Counted from the first letter of the stretch, positions 21,484 through 30,120 are shown. The stretch is 64,000 nucleotides of DNA from Nocardioides exalbidus (GCF_900105585.1 NZ_FNRT01000002.1:3038001-3102000), one strand, 5' to 3'. The notes: generated from the letters alone by a model not told the origin. Numbers and translations are program-made.

Positions 21484-21630
21484 ATGCTGAGCACCGTCAT
21501 CACGCTTGCCGCCGAGGCGGAGTCCGAGCCCGCCATCTCCCCCTACGTCGTGGGTGCCGTCGCCCTGGGGCTCCTCATCGTGCTGCTGCTGGCCGTGGTC
21601 TCGTTCGGCGGCGGGCGCGAGCACAGCTGA
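21484..21630 (+). CDS. 48-aa single-span membrane peptide
   Basis: It reads [20 protein letters not shown], then the hydrophobic span [20 protein letters not shown] and a short tail FGGGREHS. It has its own leaderless-type -10 box and ends 16 bp before nadD. Third-position GC is high and the membrane segment is clean, which supports a real gene despite its size. It probably heads the nadD-rsfS transcript. Function unknown. Confidence 0.75.
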   Translation: MLSTVITLAAEAESEPAISPYVVGAVALGLLIVLLLAVVSFGGGREHS

Positions 21631-21646
21631 CTGCGCGGTGGTGACG

Positions 21647-22249
21647 ATGCGTCGCGTCGGCGTGATGGGTGGCACCTTCGACCCCATCCACCACGGGCAC
21701 CTCGTGGCCGCTTCCGAGGTGCAGGCGTGGTTCGACCTCGACGAGGTCCTGTTCGTGCCGACCGGTGACCCGTGGCAGAAGAGCGACCGCGAGGTCACGG
21801 GGGCCGAGCACCGCTACCTGATGACGGTCGTGGCCACGGCGGCCAACCCGCGCTTCAACGTCTCGCGCGTCGACATCGACCGCGAGGGCAAGACCTACAC
21901 GATCGACACCCTGCGCGACCTGCGGGCCGAGCTGCCCGACGCGGAGCTGTTCTTCATCACCGGCGCCGACGCACTCGCCGACATCTTCACCTGGCGCGAC
22001 GCCGACGAGCTCTTCGAGCTCGCGAACTTCGTGGGCGTCACCCGCCCGGGCTACGCGATGGACCCCGAGGCACTGGCCAAGATCCCGTCGGAGAAGGTGA
22101 CCATGGTGGAGATCCCGGCCCTGGCGATCTCCTCCACCGACTGCCGCGACCGCAAGCGGCGCGGCGAACCCGTCTGGTACCTCGTGCCCGACGGCGTCGT
22201 GCAGTACATCGCCAAGCACGACCTCTACAGCAAGGAAGCAACTGCATGA
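21647..22249 (+). CDS. nadD: nicotinate-nucleotide adenylyltransferase
   Basis: Adenylates nicotinate mononucleotide in NAD biosynthesis. 200 aa. Nucleotidyltransferase signatures are [19 protein letters not shown] (residues 4-22) and [13 protein letters not shown] near the C-terminus. The ATG at 21647 is preferred; a GTG two codons upstream is possible. The stop overlaps the rsfS start as ATGA, a conserved pairing. Confidence 0.97.
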   Translation: MRRVGVMGGTFDPIHHGHLVAASEVQAWFDLDEVLFVPTGDPWQKSDREVTGAEHRYLMTVVATAANPRFNVSRVDIDREGKTYTIDTLRDLRAELPDAELFFITGADALADIFTWRDADELFELANFVGVTRPGYAMDPEALAKIPSEKVTMVEIPALAISSTDCRDRKRRGEPVWYLVPDGVVQYIAKHDLYSKEATA

Positions 22250-22605
22250 CTGCCACCGACCACGCTCTCGACCTCGTCGCCGTCGCGGCCCAGGCCGCCC
22301 ACGACAAGAAGGCCGAGCAGGTGCTGGCGTTCGACGTGAGCGACCAGCTCGCGATCACCGACGCCTTCGTGCTGGCCAGCGCCAACAACGAGCGCGCGGT
22401 CGGCGCCATCGTCGACGAGGTCGAGGACAAGCTCCGCGAGAGCGGCGCCAAGCCGATCCGCCGCGAGGGCCACAAGGAGGGCCGCTGGGTGCTGCTCGAC
22501 TACGGCGAGATCGTCGTCCACGTCCAGCACGAGGAGGAGCGCTCGTTCTACGCGCTCGAGCGGCTCTGGAGCGACTGCCCGCTCATCCCGCTGACGCTCA
22601 CGTGA
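22246..22605 (+). CDS. rsfS: ribosome silencing factor RsfS
   Basis: 119 aa, normal length. It binds ribosomal protein uL14 and keeps the 50S subunit from joining the 30S under nutrient limitation. Signature stretches: [29 protein letters not shown] and [31 protein letters not shown] (each seen in full; shown elsewhere only in part). Overlaps nadD by 4 bp. Confidence 0.96.
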   Translation: MTATDHALDLVAVAAQAAHDKKAEQVLAFDVSDQLAITDAFVLASANNERAVGAIVDEVEDKLRESGAKPIRREGHKEGRWVLLDYGEIVVHVQHEEERSFYALERLWSDCPLIPLTLT

Positions 22606-22612
22606 GTCCGTC

Positions 22613-23242
22613 GTGAGCCGCCGGCTCGTGCTCCTGCGCCACGGCCGGACCGAGTGGAACCACTCGCTCCGCGCGCAGGGCCACGCCGATGTGCCCCTCG
22701 ACGCCGAGGGCGAGTCGCAGGCCAAGGCCGTCGCGCCCGTCCTCGCCGCGATGGACCCGGTGGCGATCTGGTCCTCCGACCTGGCCCGCGCCGCCGGCAC
22801 CGCCCGCGCGGTCGCCGACCAGGCCGGCCTCGACCCGGTGCTCGACGAGCGGCTCCGCGAGTTCTCGATGGGCACCAACCGGGTCGGCCTGACGCTGCAG
22901 CAGTACGCCGAGCAGCACCCGGTGGAGCACGCCGCCCTCGTCGCCGGCGACATCGCCGCGATCCCCGGCCGCGAGACCGACGACCAGGTGCTGGCACGCT
23001 TCCTGCCCGCGCTGACCCACTGCGCCGGGACGCTGGTCGACGGCGAGACCGGGATCGTGGTCTCCCACGGGGCGGCGATCCGCGTGGCGGTGCCCGCCTT
23101 CCTCGGCTGGCCGGCCGACGTCGCGCAGGGCCTCGGCGTGCTGGCCAACTGCGGCTGGGTCGAGCTCGAGCACTCCGCCGGCACGTGGACGCCCTCCGAC
23201 GCCCGGTGGCGGCTGCGGGCCTGGAACCGCACGGCCTCGTGA
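22613..23242 (+). CDS. histidine phosphatase family protein (phosphoglycerate mutase-like)
   Basis: 209 aa from the GTG at 22613. RLVLLRHGRTEWN carries the phosphohistidine and VSHGAAIR carries the second catalytic His; SSDLARAAGTARA is also typical. Cofactor-dependent branch; the substrate could be 3-phosphoglycerate, a sugar phosphate or a nucleotide. It follows rsfS by 7 bp and overlaps the next gene by 4 bp, within the nadD operon. Confidence 0.9.
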   Translation: MSRRLVLLRHGRTEWNHSLRAQGHADVPLDAEGESQAKAVAPVLAAMDPVAIWSSDLARAAGTARAVADQAGLDPVLDERLREFSMGTNRVGLTLQQYAEQHPVEHAALVAGDIAAIPGRETDDQVLARFLPALTHCAGTLVDGETGIVVSHGAAIRVAVPAFLGWPADVAQGLGVLANCGWVELEHSAGTWTPSDARWRLRAWNRTAS

Positions 23243-23709
23243 GCGAGCGCGCCCGCGAGGTCGACGTACGCCTCAGCCGTCAGGTGGCGCGGGTGATGGA
23301 CGACGCCGTCACCGTCCCCGGCACCCGCGTCGGTCTCGGCCTCGACGCACTCATCGGGCTGGTCCCCGGCATCGGCGACGCCCTCGGCAGCGCGCTGTCC
23401 GGCGTGATCGTGCGCGACGCGATCCGGGCACGGGTGCCGATGACCGTGCTCGCCCGGATGGGGCTCAACCTCGTCATGGACGCCCTGCTGGGCCTCGTCC
23501 CGGGGGTCGGGGACCTGCTCGACGTGGCCCACCGCGCGAACCGGAAGAACCTCCTGCTCCTGCTCCGCGAGGTCGAGCGCGAGCCGCTGCGCGAGCCGCC
23601 CAGCCCGGCGTACGTCGCCGGTGCCGTCGCCCTCATGCTCGTCCCGCTGCTCGCCGGGGTGGCCGCCGCGGTCTTCGGGATCTGGCTGGTCTGGCGGCTG
23701 ATCACCTGA
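23239..23709 (+). CDS. DUF4112-type membrane protein
   Basis: 156 aa from the GTG at 23239, overlapping the phosphatase stop. The core has the duplicated glycine motifs of this family: LDALIGLVPGIGDALGSALS and MDALLGLVPGVGDLLDVAHR. A C-terminal membrane span follows (about 130-153). No biochemical function is known for the family. Confidence 0.85.
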   Translation: MSERAREVDVRLSRQVARVMDDAVTVPGTRVGLGLDALIGLVPGIGDALGSALSGVIVRDAIRARVPMTVLARMGLNLVMDALLGLVPGVGDLLDVAHRANRKNLLLLLREVEREPLREPPSPAYVAGAVALMLVPLLAGVAAAVFGIWLVWRLIT

Positions 23710-23762
23710 CGGGGGACCCCGATTTCACCTCGCTGTCGGTGTCGGCTAATGTTCTCGTCGTT

Positions 23763-23786
23763 GTCCTCCCGGCTCCACGGGAGGAC
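23763..23786 (+). terminator. 9-bp hairpin just upstream of tRNA-Ala
   Basis: Perfect arms GTCCTCCCG / CGGGAGGAC with a 6-nt loop. It lies 10 nt after a TAATGT box (23747-23752, with TTTCAC 18 nt upstream) that looks like the tRNA promoter, so it may be part of the pre-tRNA leader rather than a terminator. Confidence 0.5.
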
Positions 23787-23792
23787 GATGTT

Positions 23793-23867
<75 letters not shown>

Positions 23868-23870
23868 CAC

Positions 23871-23901
23871 GAGAAGTCCGGCGCAGAGCGCCGGACTTCT
23901 C
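23871..23901 (+). terminator. strong intrinsic-type terminator after tRNA-Ala
   Basis: Perfect 14-bp stem (GAGAAGTCCGGCGC and its complement) with a 3-nt loop, 5 nt after the tRNA, followed by TGCGTTCC. It most likely ends the tRNA transcript. Confidence 0.85.
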
Positions 23902-24009
23902 TGCGTTCCGGGCCCACTCGATCCCGGTCGCCGGACCGCCCGGGAGGTGGTCCAGTCGCGCGACAGGCGCTGAATCGGCGTTTCGTGTGACCAGTGGCAC
24001 CATGACGCC

Positions 24010-25257
24010 ATGACCGCGAACGACGTCTCCAGCACCGCCGAGCTCACCGGCACCGAGGCCCACATCGAGGCCACCGAGAAGTACGCCGCGCACAACTACC
24101 ACCCGCTGCCGGTCGTGCTCGCCGAGGGCGACGGGGCCTGGGTCATCGACGTCGACGGCAAGCGATACCTCGACTGCCTCGCGGGCTACTCCGCGCTCAA
24201 CTTCGGCCACTCCAACGAGCGGCTCATCGCGGTCGCCCGCGAGCAGCTCGGCCACCTGACGCTGACCAGCCGCGCGTTCTTCAACGACAAGCTCAGCACC
24301 TTCGCGAGGGCGCTGACCCGGCTCACCGGCAAGGACATGATCCTGCCGATGAACTCCGGCGCCGAGGCCGTCGAGACCGCGATCAAGGTCAGCCGGAAGT
24401 GGGGCTACGAGGTCAAGGGCGTGCCCGCCGGCCAGGCCACGATCATCACCATGGAGGGCAACTTCCACGGCCGCACCACCACCATCGTCAGCTTCTCCGA
24501 CGACGAGGTCGCGACCTCGGGCTACGCGCCGTTCACCACCGGCTTCCGCAGCGTGAAGTACGGCGACATCGCCTCGATCGCGGCTGCCATCGACGACACC
24601 ACGGTCGCGGTCCTCTTCGAGCCGATCCAGGGCGAGGGCGGCGTGGTCATGCCGCCCGAGGGCTTCCTCACCGATCTCCGTGCGCTCTGCACCGAGCGCA
24701 ACGTGCTGATGGTCGCCGACGAGATCCAGTCCGGCCTGGCTCGCTCGGGCAAGACGTTCGCGTGCGACCACGAGGACGTCGTCCCCGACATCTACGTCAT
24801 GGGCAAGGCCCTCGGCGGCGGCATCTACCCCGTCTCCGCGATCGCTGCGAACCACGACGTCATGGACGTCATCACGCCCGGCTCGCACGGCTCGACCTTC
24901 GGCGGCAACCCGCTCGCCGCGGCCATCGGCACCGAGGTGGTCGCGATGCTGGAGGAGGGCACCTTCCAGGCCCGCTCCACCGAGATCGGCGACCTGCTCG
25001 AGGCGGGATTCCGTCCACTCGTCGGGCGCGGCCTCTCCGACGTACGCGTCCGCGGCGCCTGGGCCGGCATCGACATCGACCCGACCCTGATGTCCGGGCG
25101 CCAGATGTCCGAGGCGCTGATGGCGCGCGGCATCCTCGCCAAGGACACCCACGGCTCCACGGTCCGGTTCGCCCCGCCGCTCGTCGCCAGCGACGAGGAC
25201 ATCGCCGGGCTCGTCGCCGCGGTCGCCGAGATCCTCACCGACGTCCCCCGCGCCTGA
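24010..25257 (+). CDS. rocD: ornithine--oxo-acid transaminase
   Basis: PLP enzyme converting ornithine and 2-oxoglutarate to glutamate-5-semialdehyde and glutamate, linking arginine breakdown to proline and glutamate. 415 aa. Family-specific N-terminus EKYAAHNYHPLPVVLAEGDG and LAGYSALNFGHSN. The PLP lysine is in YVMGKALGGGIYP (about Lys266), and ADEIQSGLARSG is also diagnostic. The ATG at 24010 follows a CACCAT box by 6 nt. A free-standing gene whose product is the same intermediate that ProA makes. Confidence 0.95.
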   Translation: MTANDVSSTAELTGTEAHIEATEKYAAHNYHPLPVVLAEGDGAWVIDVDGKRYLDCLAGYSALNFGHSNERLIAVAREQLGHLTLTSRAFFNDKLSTFARALTRLTGKDMILPMNSGAEAVETAIKVSRKWGYEVKGVPAGQATIITMEGNFHGRTTTIVSFSDDEVATSGYAPFTTGFRSVKYGDIASIAAAIDDTTVAVLFEPIQGEGGVVMPPEGFLTDLRALCTERNVLMVADEIQSGLARSGKTFACDHEDVVPDIYVMGKALGGGIYPVSAIAANHDVMDVITPGSHGSTFGGNPLAAAIGTEVVAMLEEGTFQARSTEIGDLLEAGFRPLVGRGLSDVRVRGAWAGIDIDPTLMSGRQMSEALMARGILAKDTHGSTVRFAPPLVASDEDIAGLVAAVAEILTDVPRA

Positions 25258-25270
25258 CCCGGACGCGCCG

Positions 25271-26659
25271 GTGGCCGCCCGCTTCGACCACCTCGTCGTC
25301 GCCGTCGAGGACCTCGACGAGGCGGCGGCCCGGTGGCGCGCGGCCGGCATCCGGGCCGAGCGTGGGGGAGCACACCCGGTCGGCACGGAGAACGTCCTCG
25401 TCCGCGGCCCGGGAGCGGCCTACGTCGAGCTGATCGCGCCGGGCTCCGAGGAGTCCAACCCGTGGCTCGACCGGATCCGCGATGCCCGCGGCCCGATCTC
25501 CTGGGCGATCGCGGTGGACGACATCGATGCCGCGCACGCCGCGCTCGTCGCTGCCGGCTTCGAGCCGGACCCGCCCACGCCCGGCTCACGTCGTACGCCG
25601 TCGGGCGACCTCGTCGAGTGGCGCGTGTGCGACCTCGCCGCGGGGCCGTACGACGACGCCCTCCCGTTCCTCATCGAGTGGGCCACCCCGATGCCGCCGG
25701 GGCCGGCCGACGGTGCCGTCGTGGAGTCGATCGCGCTGACGCCGCCGGACCCCGACCGCGTCGCCGACGTCCTGCTGGCGCTCGGCTTCGTCGGCAACGA
25801 CCACTGGCCCCGGCGGGTCTTCAACGACGCGGCGACGCGCGTGACGATCTCACTGGCGCCGCTCGGCGAACCACTGGACCTCGGTGGGTCGAGCTGGGCC
25901 ATGTCGTGGGACGGTCCGGACGACGAGCCTGCCACGTCCCTCGGGCTGTCGCTCCCGGTCGGTGAGGCCTCGAGCGCGGTCCTCGACGGCGTCTCCGTCT
26001 CGACGGGACCCGACAGCCGGAGGTTCGCGGCGAGCTCGCTCCTGCCTGCGGTCGATGCAGCCTTCACGAGCCTGCGCGGGGACCTCGCGGACTGGCCGAA
26101 CCCCCACCCGGGCGGCCGGTCGCCGCTCGAGGAGGAGTACTCCCGCGTGCTCGACCCGGGCAAGTACCGCCTGCTCGCCGTCCGCGCCGACGCGTGGGTC
26201 GAGGCGATCACGAGGACCGGGCTGGGAACGGCGGAGGTCCGGGACCCGAGCAGTGTGCGGTGGCTGGGCGAGCGCGTGCTCGTCCCGACCCGGGTGACGG
26301 TGCTGACGGGCCGACCGGGCACCCAGCCGATCGTCGTCGCAGTGGCGCCGTCGCAGTCCGCGGAGGATGCCTTCGTCCAGGTCGGGGTCGGTGAGCCGGT
26401 CGAGGTGCTCCAGCGCCAGCCCGACTGCGGCTGCGACGCCTGCGACACCGGGTCGGCCGACCTCCTGGAGACTCTGGACGACGCCTTCGTCCTGGCGCTC
26501 TCCGGTGGGGTCTACGTGGTGCGCGAGGGCGAGACCGTCGTCAGGAGGTCGCTCGACGGGTGGGGCAGCACCGGCACGGGGGCCGGCGAGTCCTGGCTGG
26601 CCGAGGCAGCCGACGGTCGTCGTACGGACGGCGTCGTCCGCGGCGACCCCTGGCTCTGA
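25271..26659 (+). CDS. glyoxalase-like (VOC) domain fused to an uncharacterised cysteine-cluster domain
   Basis: 462 aa from the GTG at 25271, 13 bp after rocD. The N-terminal part (about 1-215) has the pattern of Glyoxalase_3-type VOC proteins: RFDHLVVAVEDLDEAAARW, VELIAPGSEESNPWLDRI, ISWAIAVDDIDAAHAAL. The C-terminal half (about 250-455) is different: EEEYSRVLDPGKYRLLAVRA, a tight cluster DCGCDACDTGS, and DDAFVLALSGGVYVVREG. It resembles a separate actinobacterial protein family (I believe DUF6226, unchecked). The Cys cluster could bind a metal. The fusion and a rocD link are inferences. Confidence 0.7.
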   Translation: MAARFDHLVVAVEDLDEAAARWRAAGIRAERGGAHPVGTENVLVRGPGAAYVELIAPGSEESNPWLDRIRDARGPISWAIAVDDIDAAHAALVAAGFEPDPPTPGSRRTPSGDLVEWRVCDLAAGPYDDALPFLIEWATPMPPGPADGAVVESIALTPPDPDRVADVLLALGFVGNDHWPRRVFNDAATRVTISLAPLGEPLDLGGSSWAMSWDGPDDEPATSLGLSLPVGEASSAVLDGVSVSTGPDSRRFAASSLLPAVDAAFTSLRGDLADWPNPHPGGRSPLEEEYSRVLDPGKYRLLAVRADAWVEAITRTGLGTAEVRDPSSVRWLGERVLVPTRVTVLTGRPGTQPIVVAVAPSQSAEDAFVQVGVGEPVEVLQRQPDCGCDACDTGSADLLETLDDAFVLALSGGVYVVREGETVVRRSLDGWGSTGTGAGESWLAEAADGRRTDGVVRGDPWL

Positions 26660-26668
26660 CCGGTCCGA

Positions 26669-26711
26669 CAGTGGAGCCGGCGGCCGGTAGGTCGGGCCGC
26701 TCACTCCACTG
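26669..26711. terminator. bidirectional hairpin between convergent genes
   Basis: CAGTGGAG (26669-26676) pairs with CTCCACTG (26704-26711). A second inner GC stem forms across the middle with a small internal loop. It serves the fusion gene on the plus strand and the SDR operon on the minus strand. Confidence 0.6.
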
Positions 26712-26715
26712 AGGG

Positions 26716-26820
26716 TCAGTCGCGTCCGACGACCTCGCTGAGGTGGCGGTGGCCGCGCAGCTCGTGGCCGACGACGGTCACCCACGGGGCGAGCATCAGC
26801 ACGGCGAGCGACACCGTCAT
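26716..26820 (-). CDS. possible 34-aa membrane peptide
   Basis: It reads MTVSLAVLMLAPWVTVVGHE then LRGHRHLSEVVGRD. One hydrophobic helix is followed by a basic/His tail. It begins 21 bp after the SDR stop and happens to be in the same frame. No clear ribosome-binding site. It may be a real small gene, or the eroded C-terminal remnant of a longer membrane protein. Confidence 0.35.
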   Translation of the reverse strand: MTVSLAVLMLAPWVTVVGHELRGHRHLSEVVGRD

Positions 26821-26841
26821 CGACGCACCGGCGCAGGGACC

Positions 26842-27603
26842 TCAGGCGATGGTGAGTCCGCCGTCGACCGGGATCATCTGGCCGGTGACGTAGCCGGCGG
26901 CGTCGGAGGCCAGCCAGACGGCGGTCGCGGCGAGCTCGCGCGGGTCACCCTTGCGGCCCGCGGGCACGCGGGTGAGGGCGGCCTCGAGGTAGCCGTCGGG
27001 GTAGGTGTCGGTCATCTCCGAGGTGAAGAAGCCCGGTGCGAGCGCGTTGACGCGGATGCCCTTGCGACCCATCCACTGCTGGGCGAGGTCGCGGGTGAGC
27101 CCGCCGATGCCGGCCTTCGACGCGGCGTAGGCCGCCTGCGGGAGGCCGCCGGTCGTGATGCCGAGGATCGAGGAGATGTTGATGATGCTCGAGCCGGGCT
27201 GCATCACGCGGCCGCAGGCCTGCGCCATCCAGTAGGACCCGTTGAGGTTGACGTCGATGACGGAGCGGAACTCCTCCGGCGTCTCGCGGGTCGCCGGGAC
27301 GGCGGTGCCGACCCCGGCGTTGTTGATGAGCACGTCGACCTTGCCGAACTTCTCCATCGCCCCGTCGACGAGCGCCTGGCAGTCCTCGGGGACCGCCACG
27401 TCGGTCACGACGGTGTGGACGCGCCGACCGGTCGAGCGGACCGACTCCGCGACCCGCTCGAGCTTCTCGGCACGACGCGCGCCGAGCACGATGTCGGCGC
27501 CGGCCTCGGCGAAGCAGTGGGCGAAGGCGACGCCCAGGCCGCTCGACGCACCGGTGACGATGACGACCCTGTCGTCGAGGCGGAACTGGTCCAGGACTCC
27601 CAT
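26842..27603 (-). CDS. short-chain dehydrogenase/reductase
   Basis: 253 aa classical SDR. NAD(P) motif TGASSGLG near residue 18, NNAG, the catalytic serine in INISSILG, and YAASK for Tyr and Lys. The C-terminus GYVTGQMIPVDGGLTIA is typical. GARRAEKLERV after the second strand suggests NADP preference (basic residues). It is the third gene of an ArsR-MFS-SDR operon, 9 bp after the transporter. Substrate unknown; gluconate dehydrogenase and FabG-like roles are both conceivable. Confidence 0.92.
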   Translation of the reverse strand: MGVLDQFRLDDRVVIVTGASSGLGVAFAHCFAEAGADIVLGARRAEKLERVAESVRSTGRRVHTVVTDVAVPEDCQALVDGAMEKFGKVDVLINNAGVGTAVPATRETPEEFRSVIDVNLNGSYWMAQACGRVMQPGSSIINISSILGITTGGLPQAAYAASKAGIGGLTRDLAQQWMGRKGIRVNALAPGFFTSEMTDTYPDGYLEAALTRVPAGRKGDPRELAATAVWLASDAAGYVTGQMIPVDGGLTIA

Positions 27604-27612
27604 GCCGGGACC

Positions 27613-28863
27613 CTAATCCGTGGCGCTCGTCACCGCGTCGGTCGGGGTCGCGGGTGCCCTCTGCAGGGTGCGGACGGACCTCGAGCACAGCACCAGCGCG
27701 ACGATGGCGACGTAGGCCACGGCCGACACGACCAGCACCTCCTCGAAGCCGAACGCCAGGGCGAGCGGACCGTAGACGAGCTGGCCCAGCGGGAGCGCGA
27801 CGAACGAGCCGAGCGCGTCGTAGGAGTAGGCACGCGACAGCATCGCGTCATCGATGTTCTCCTGCATGGCGAGGTTCCAGCCCATGCCGAAGACCTCGGT
27901 GCCGGCGCCGGAGACGAACGCCACCACGATGAGGCCGACGAGGTGCGGCGAGGCGCCGAGCACCAGCATCGGCGGGGCCATCATCGAGACGCCGATCATG
28001 CCGAGCAGCAGTGGTCGCTCGAGGCGGACGCGCAGCAGCACGACCGTCGTGACGAGCAGCCCGACCGCCTCGGCGGACAGCACGTAACCCCACGCCTGGC
28101 GGCCGATCGTGTCGTCGGCGACGGCCGGGCCGAGCGTCGACCACGCCCCGGCATGGATGAAGTTGAGGGCGCCGAACCCGACGACGACGGCCCACAGCCA
28201 CGGCACCGACCAGAAGAAGGTCCAGCCCTCACGCAGCTCGCGGACCGTGTCGGGGCGTGCCTTGCTCGGCTCCTTCGGTGGCAGGGCGACGGGCAGGAGC
28301 AGCAGGGCCGCGAGGAGCCACGTGGCCGCGTCGACCGCGAGCGCCCAGCCGGAGCCGACGGTGACGACCAGGAGCGCACCGATGGTCGGGCCGAGCACCG
28401 CCATCCCGTTGCGGGTCAGGGAGATCAGCGCGTTGGCGGGTTGGAGGTGCTCGCGGGGCACCAGCTGCGGGAGCACGCTCGCCATGGCGGGGAAGCCGAT
28501 CCCGGAGACTGCGCCGTGCACGACGCTCAGCACCACGAGCATCCAGATCTCGGCGTGCCCGCCGAGCACGAGCAGCGCGATCGCACCCTGGCTGATCGCG
28601 GAGGCGAAGTTGGAGAACTGGAGCACCAGCGTGCGCGGGAACCGGTCGGCGATGACGCCGCCGTAGAGCAGCAGCGCGACCATCGGGATCGTGTGCGCGG
28701 CCAGCACCTGGCCCAGCGCCGTGGGGGAGTCGGTGATGTCGAGCACCGCGAAGGCCAGCGCGATGCTCGCCATCATGTTGCCGAGGGTGTTGACGAAGCG
28801 GGAGGCGAAGTACCACGCGAAGTTGCGGTTGCGCAGCGGCGCGATCGCGTCGGCCCAGGTCAT
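27613..28863 (-). CDS. major facilitator superfamily transporter
   Basis: 416 aa, about 12 membrane spans. It starts MTWADAIAPLRNRNFAWYFA, the N-terminus of the MFS_3/EntS-like drug and siderophore exporters. Motif A is present as YGGVIADRFPRTLVLQ. The ATG at 28863 overlaps the ArsR-type regulator stop (ATGA). Probably an efflux pump whose expression is set by the regulator in front of it; substrate unknown. Confidence 0.9.
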   Translation of the reverse strand: MTWADAIAPLRNRNFAWYFASRFVNTLGNMMASIALAFAVLDITDSPTALGQVLAAHTIPMVALLLYGGVIADRFPRTLVLQFSNFASAISQGAIALLVLGGHAEIWMLVVLSVVHGAVSGIGFPAMASVLPQLVPREHLQPANALISLTRNGMAVLGPTIGALLVVTVGSGWALAVDAATWLLAALLLLPVALPPKEPSKARPDTVRELREGWTFFWSVPWLWAVVVGFGALNFIHAGAWSTLGPAVADDTIGRQAWGYVLSAEAVGLLVTTVVLLRVRLERPLLLGMIGVSMMAPPMLVLGASPHLVGLIVVAFVSGAGTEVFGMGWNLAMQENIDDAMLSRAYSYDALGSFVALPLGQLVYGPLALAFGFEEVLVVSAVAYVAIVALVLCSRSVRTLQRAPATPTDAVTSATD

Positions 28864-29405
28864 GACCCGTCCTCCATCCCGTCCTCCATCTCGAAGGCGA
28901 ACATCGAGGCGCTCACGTGCTTCGTGCCCGCCGAGCGGGGAGCGGCTGCCCGGCTGTGCAGCAGGTCGCTGGCCTGCCGGAGCAGCGAGACGGCCTCGTC
29001 CCACACCTCGGGCTCGACCCAGGTCTCGATGTCGGAGAGCTGCCCGCTGCCGCGCTGGTGCCGGGACTGGCGCCGGGTGACGTCGGTGGCGATGGCGTGG
29101 ACGTAAGCGATCCGGTCCTCGTTGGTCGCCGGCGCGCCGACCGCGGGGGCGTCCACGACGACGTACCGGTAGCGCTTGGCCACCCCGCCGCGGATCTTCT
29201 CCTCGCTCTCCACGACGAGCTCGCCCGCCTCCTGGAGCACCCGGAGGTGGTACGACGCGTTGGCGTGCGTGAGCCGGAGCTCGCGGGCGACCTCCGCGGC
29301 GCTCATCGCCTGGGCGGTCAGCAGCGACAGGATCCGGATCCGCACGGGGTGCGCGACCGAGCGCAGCGCGGAGACCGCCTGCGGATCGGTGAGTGCCTCG
29401 GACAT
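28860..29405 (-). CDS. ArsR-type winged-helix transcriptional regulator
   Basis: 181 aa from the ATG at 29405 (MSEALTDPQAVSALRSVAHP). The HTH spans about residues 30-75: AAEVARELRLTHANASYHLRVLQEAGELV. The C-terminal half is an extra region without the cysteine metal-binding patterns of ArsR/SmtB, so it probably senses an organic ligand. Translationally coupled to the MFS gene, with a 14-bp palindrome at the putative transcription start. Likely autoregulates the operon. Confidence 0.88.
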   Translation of the reverse strand: MSEALTDPQAVSALRSVAHPVRIRILSLLTAQAMSAAEVARELRLTHANASYHLRVLQEAGELVVESEEKIRGGVAKRYRYVVVDAPAVGAPATNEDRIAYVHAIATDVTRRQSRHQRGSGQLSDIETWVEPEVWDEAVSLLRQASDLLHSRAAAPRSAGTKHVSASMFAFEMEDGMEDGS

Positions 29406-29414
29406 GGTGACCCT

Positions 29415-29428
29415 CCAAGAGTTCTTGG
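29415..29428. promoter_or_regulatory. 14-bp palindrome, likely operator of the ArsR-MFS-SDR operon
   Basis: CCAAGA-GT-TCTTGG, 10 bp upstream of the regulator ATG, at the predicted transcription start. Position and symmetry fit a dimeric winged-helix repressor. Confidence 0.55.
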
Positions 29429-29434
29429 GGAGTG

Positions 29435-29464
29435 AGTGTGCCGAGGGGCGGCCGTGACTGTCAA
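29435..29464 (-). promoter_or_regulatory. putative promoter of the ArsR-MFS-SDR operon
   Basis: On the minus strand, TTGACA (29459-29464, exact -35 consensus), an 18-nt spacer and CACACT. It places the start over the 14-bp palindrome. Confidence 0.5.
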
Positions 29465-29596
29465 ACACTTATTGGGAAGTACTCGGACGAAGCCCGGAAC
29501 GATCCCTGACACACCCCTGAGCCGACCCCGGAACGAGATGAATCCGACCCTCCGACGTGCTTGGCTGGTGCCATCGAACGACGAGGAGTGAGTGAG

Positions 29597-30112
29597 ATGT
29601 CCGACCAGTACCCGTCCGGCCAGTACCCGTCCGGCCAGCAGGGCGACCCCACGCAGGCCTACGGCCAGCAGCCGTACGGCCAGCCGGGCCAGCAGTCCTA
29701 CGGACAGCCCCAGCCGGCCCACCAGCAGCCGCCGCTGCGGCCCGACGAGGAGCGCAGCTGGGGCATGCTCAGCCACCTCGGTGCCCTGGTCGCGATGATC
29801 GCCTCCGTCGGCTTCCTGGGCTTCGTCGCCTCGATCGTGGTCTTCGTGCTCTACAAGGACCGCGGGCCGTTCGTGCGTGCCCACGCAGCCAACTCGATCA
29901 ACGTCCAGATCTCGATGTTCATCTGGTGGGTCGTGCTCGGGATCGTCTACGTGGTGCTCGGCCTCGTCACGCTCGGCATCGGCTTCTTCGTCCTGCTGCC
30001 GGTGTTCTTCGTGCCGCCGGTGATCGCCGGCATCATGCACGTCATCGGCGCGGTCAAGGCCTACAACGGCGAGTGGTGGAACCCGCCGTTCACGCCCCAG
30101 TTCGTGAAATGA
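29597..30112 (+). CDS. DUF4870-type membrane protein with Gln/Gly/Tyr-rich N-terminus
   Basis: 171 aa. Residues 1-50 are a low-complexity tail with repeats (QYPSGQYPSGQ, YGQQPYGQPGQQSYGQ). Residues about 55-165 have three hydrophobic spans and family motifs: ERSWGMLSHLGAL, YKDRGPFVRAHAANSINVQI, and GIMHVIGAVKAYNGEWWNPP. The ATG at 29597 is preceded by GAGGAG. Monocistronic, followed by a terminator. Biochemical role unknown. Confidence 0.9.
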   Translation: MSDQYPSGQYPSGQQGDPTQAYGQQPYGQPGQQSYGQPQPAHQQPPLRPDEERSWGMLSHLGALVAMIASVGFLGFVASIVVFVLYKDRGPFVRAHAANSINVQISMFIWWVVLGIVYVVLGLVTLGIGFFVLLPVFFVPPVIAGIMHVIGAVKAYNGEWWNPPFTPQFVK

Positions 30113-30120
30113 GCCAGCCG

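Noticed and set aside
26743..29106. 787-codon plus-strand frame opposite the ArsR-MFS-SDR operon
   Set aside because: Composition is His/Arg/Glu-rich, without domains; the minus-strand genes have full motifs and coupled overlaps.
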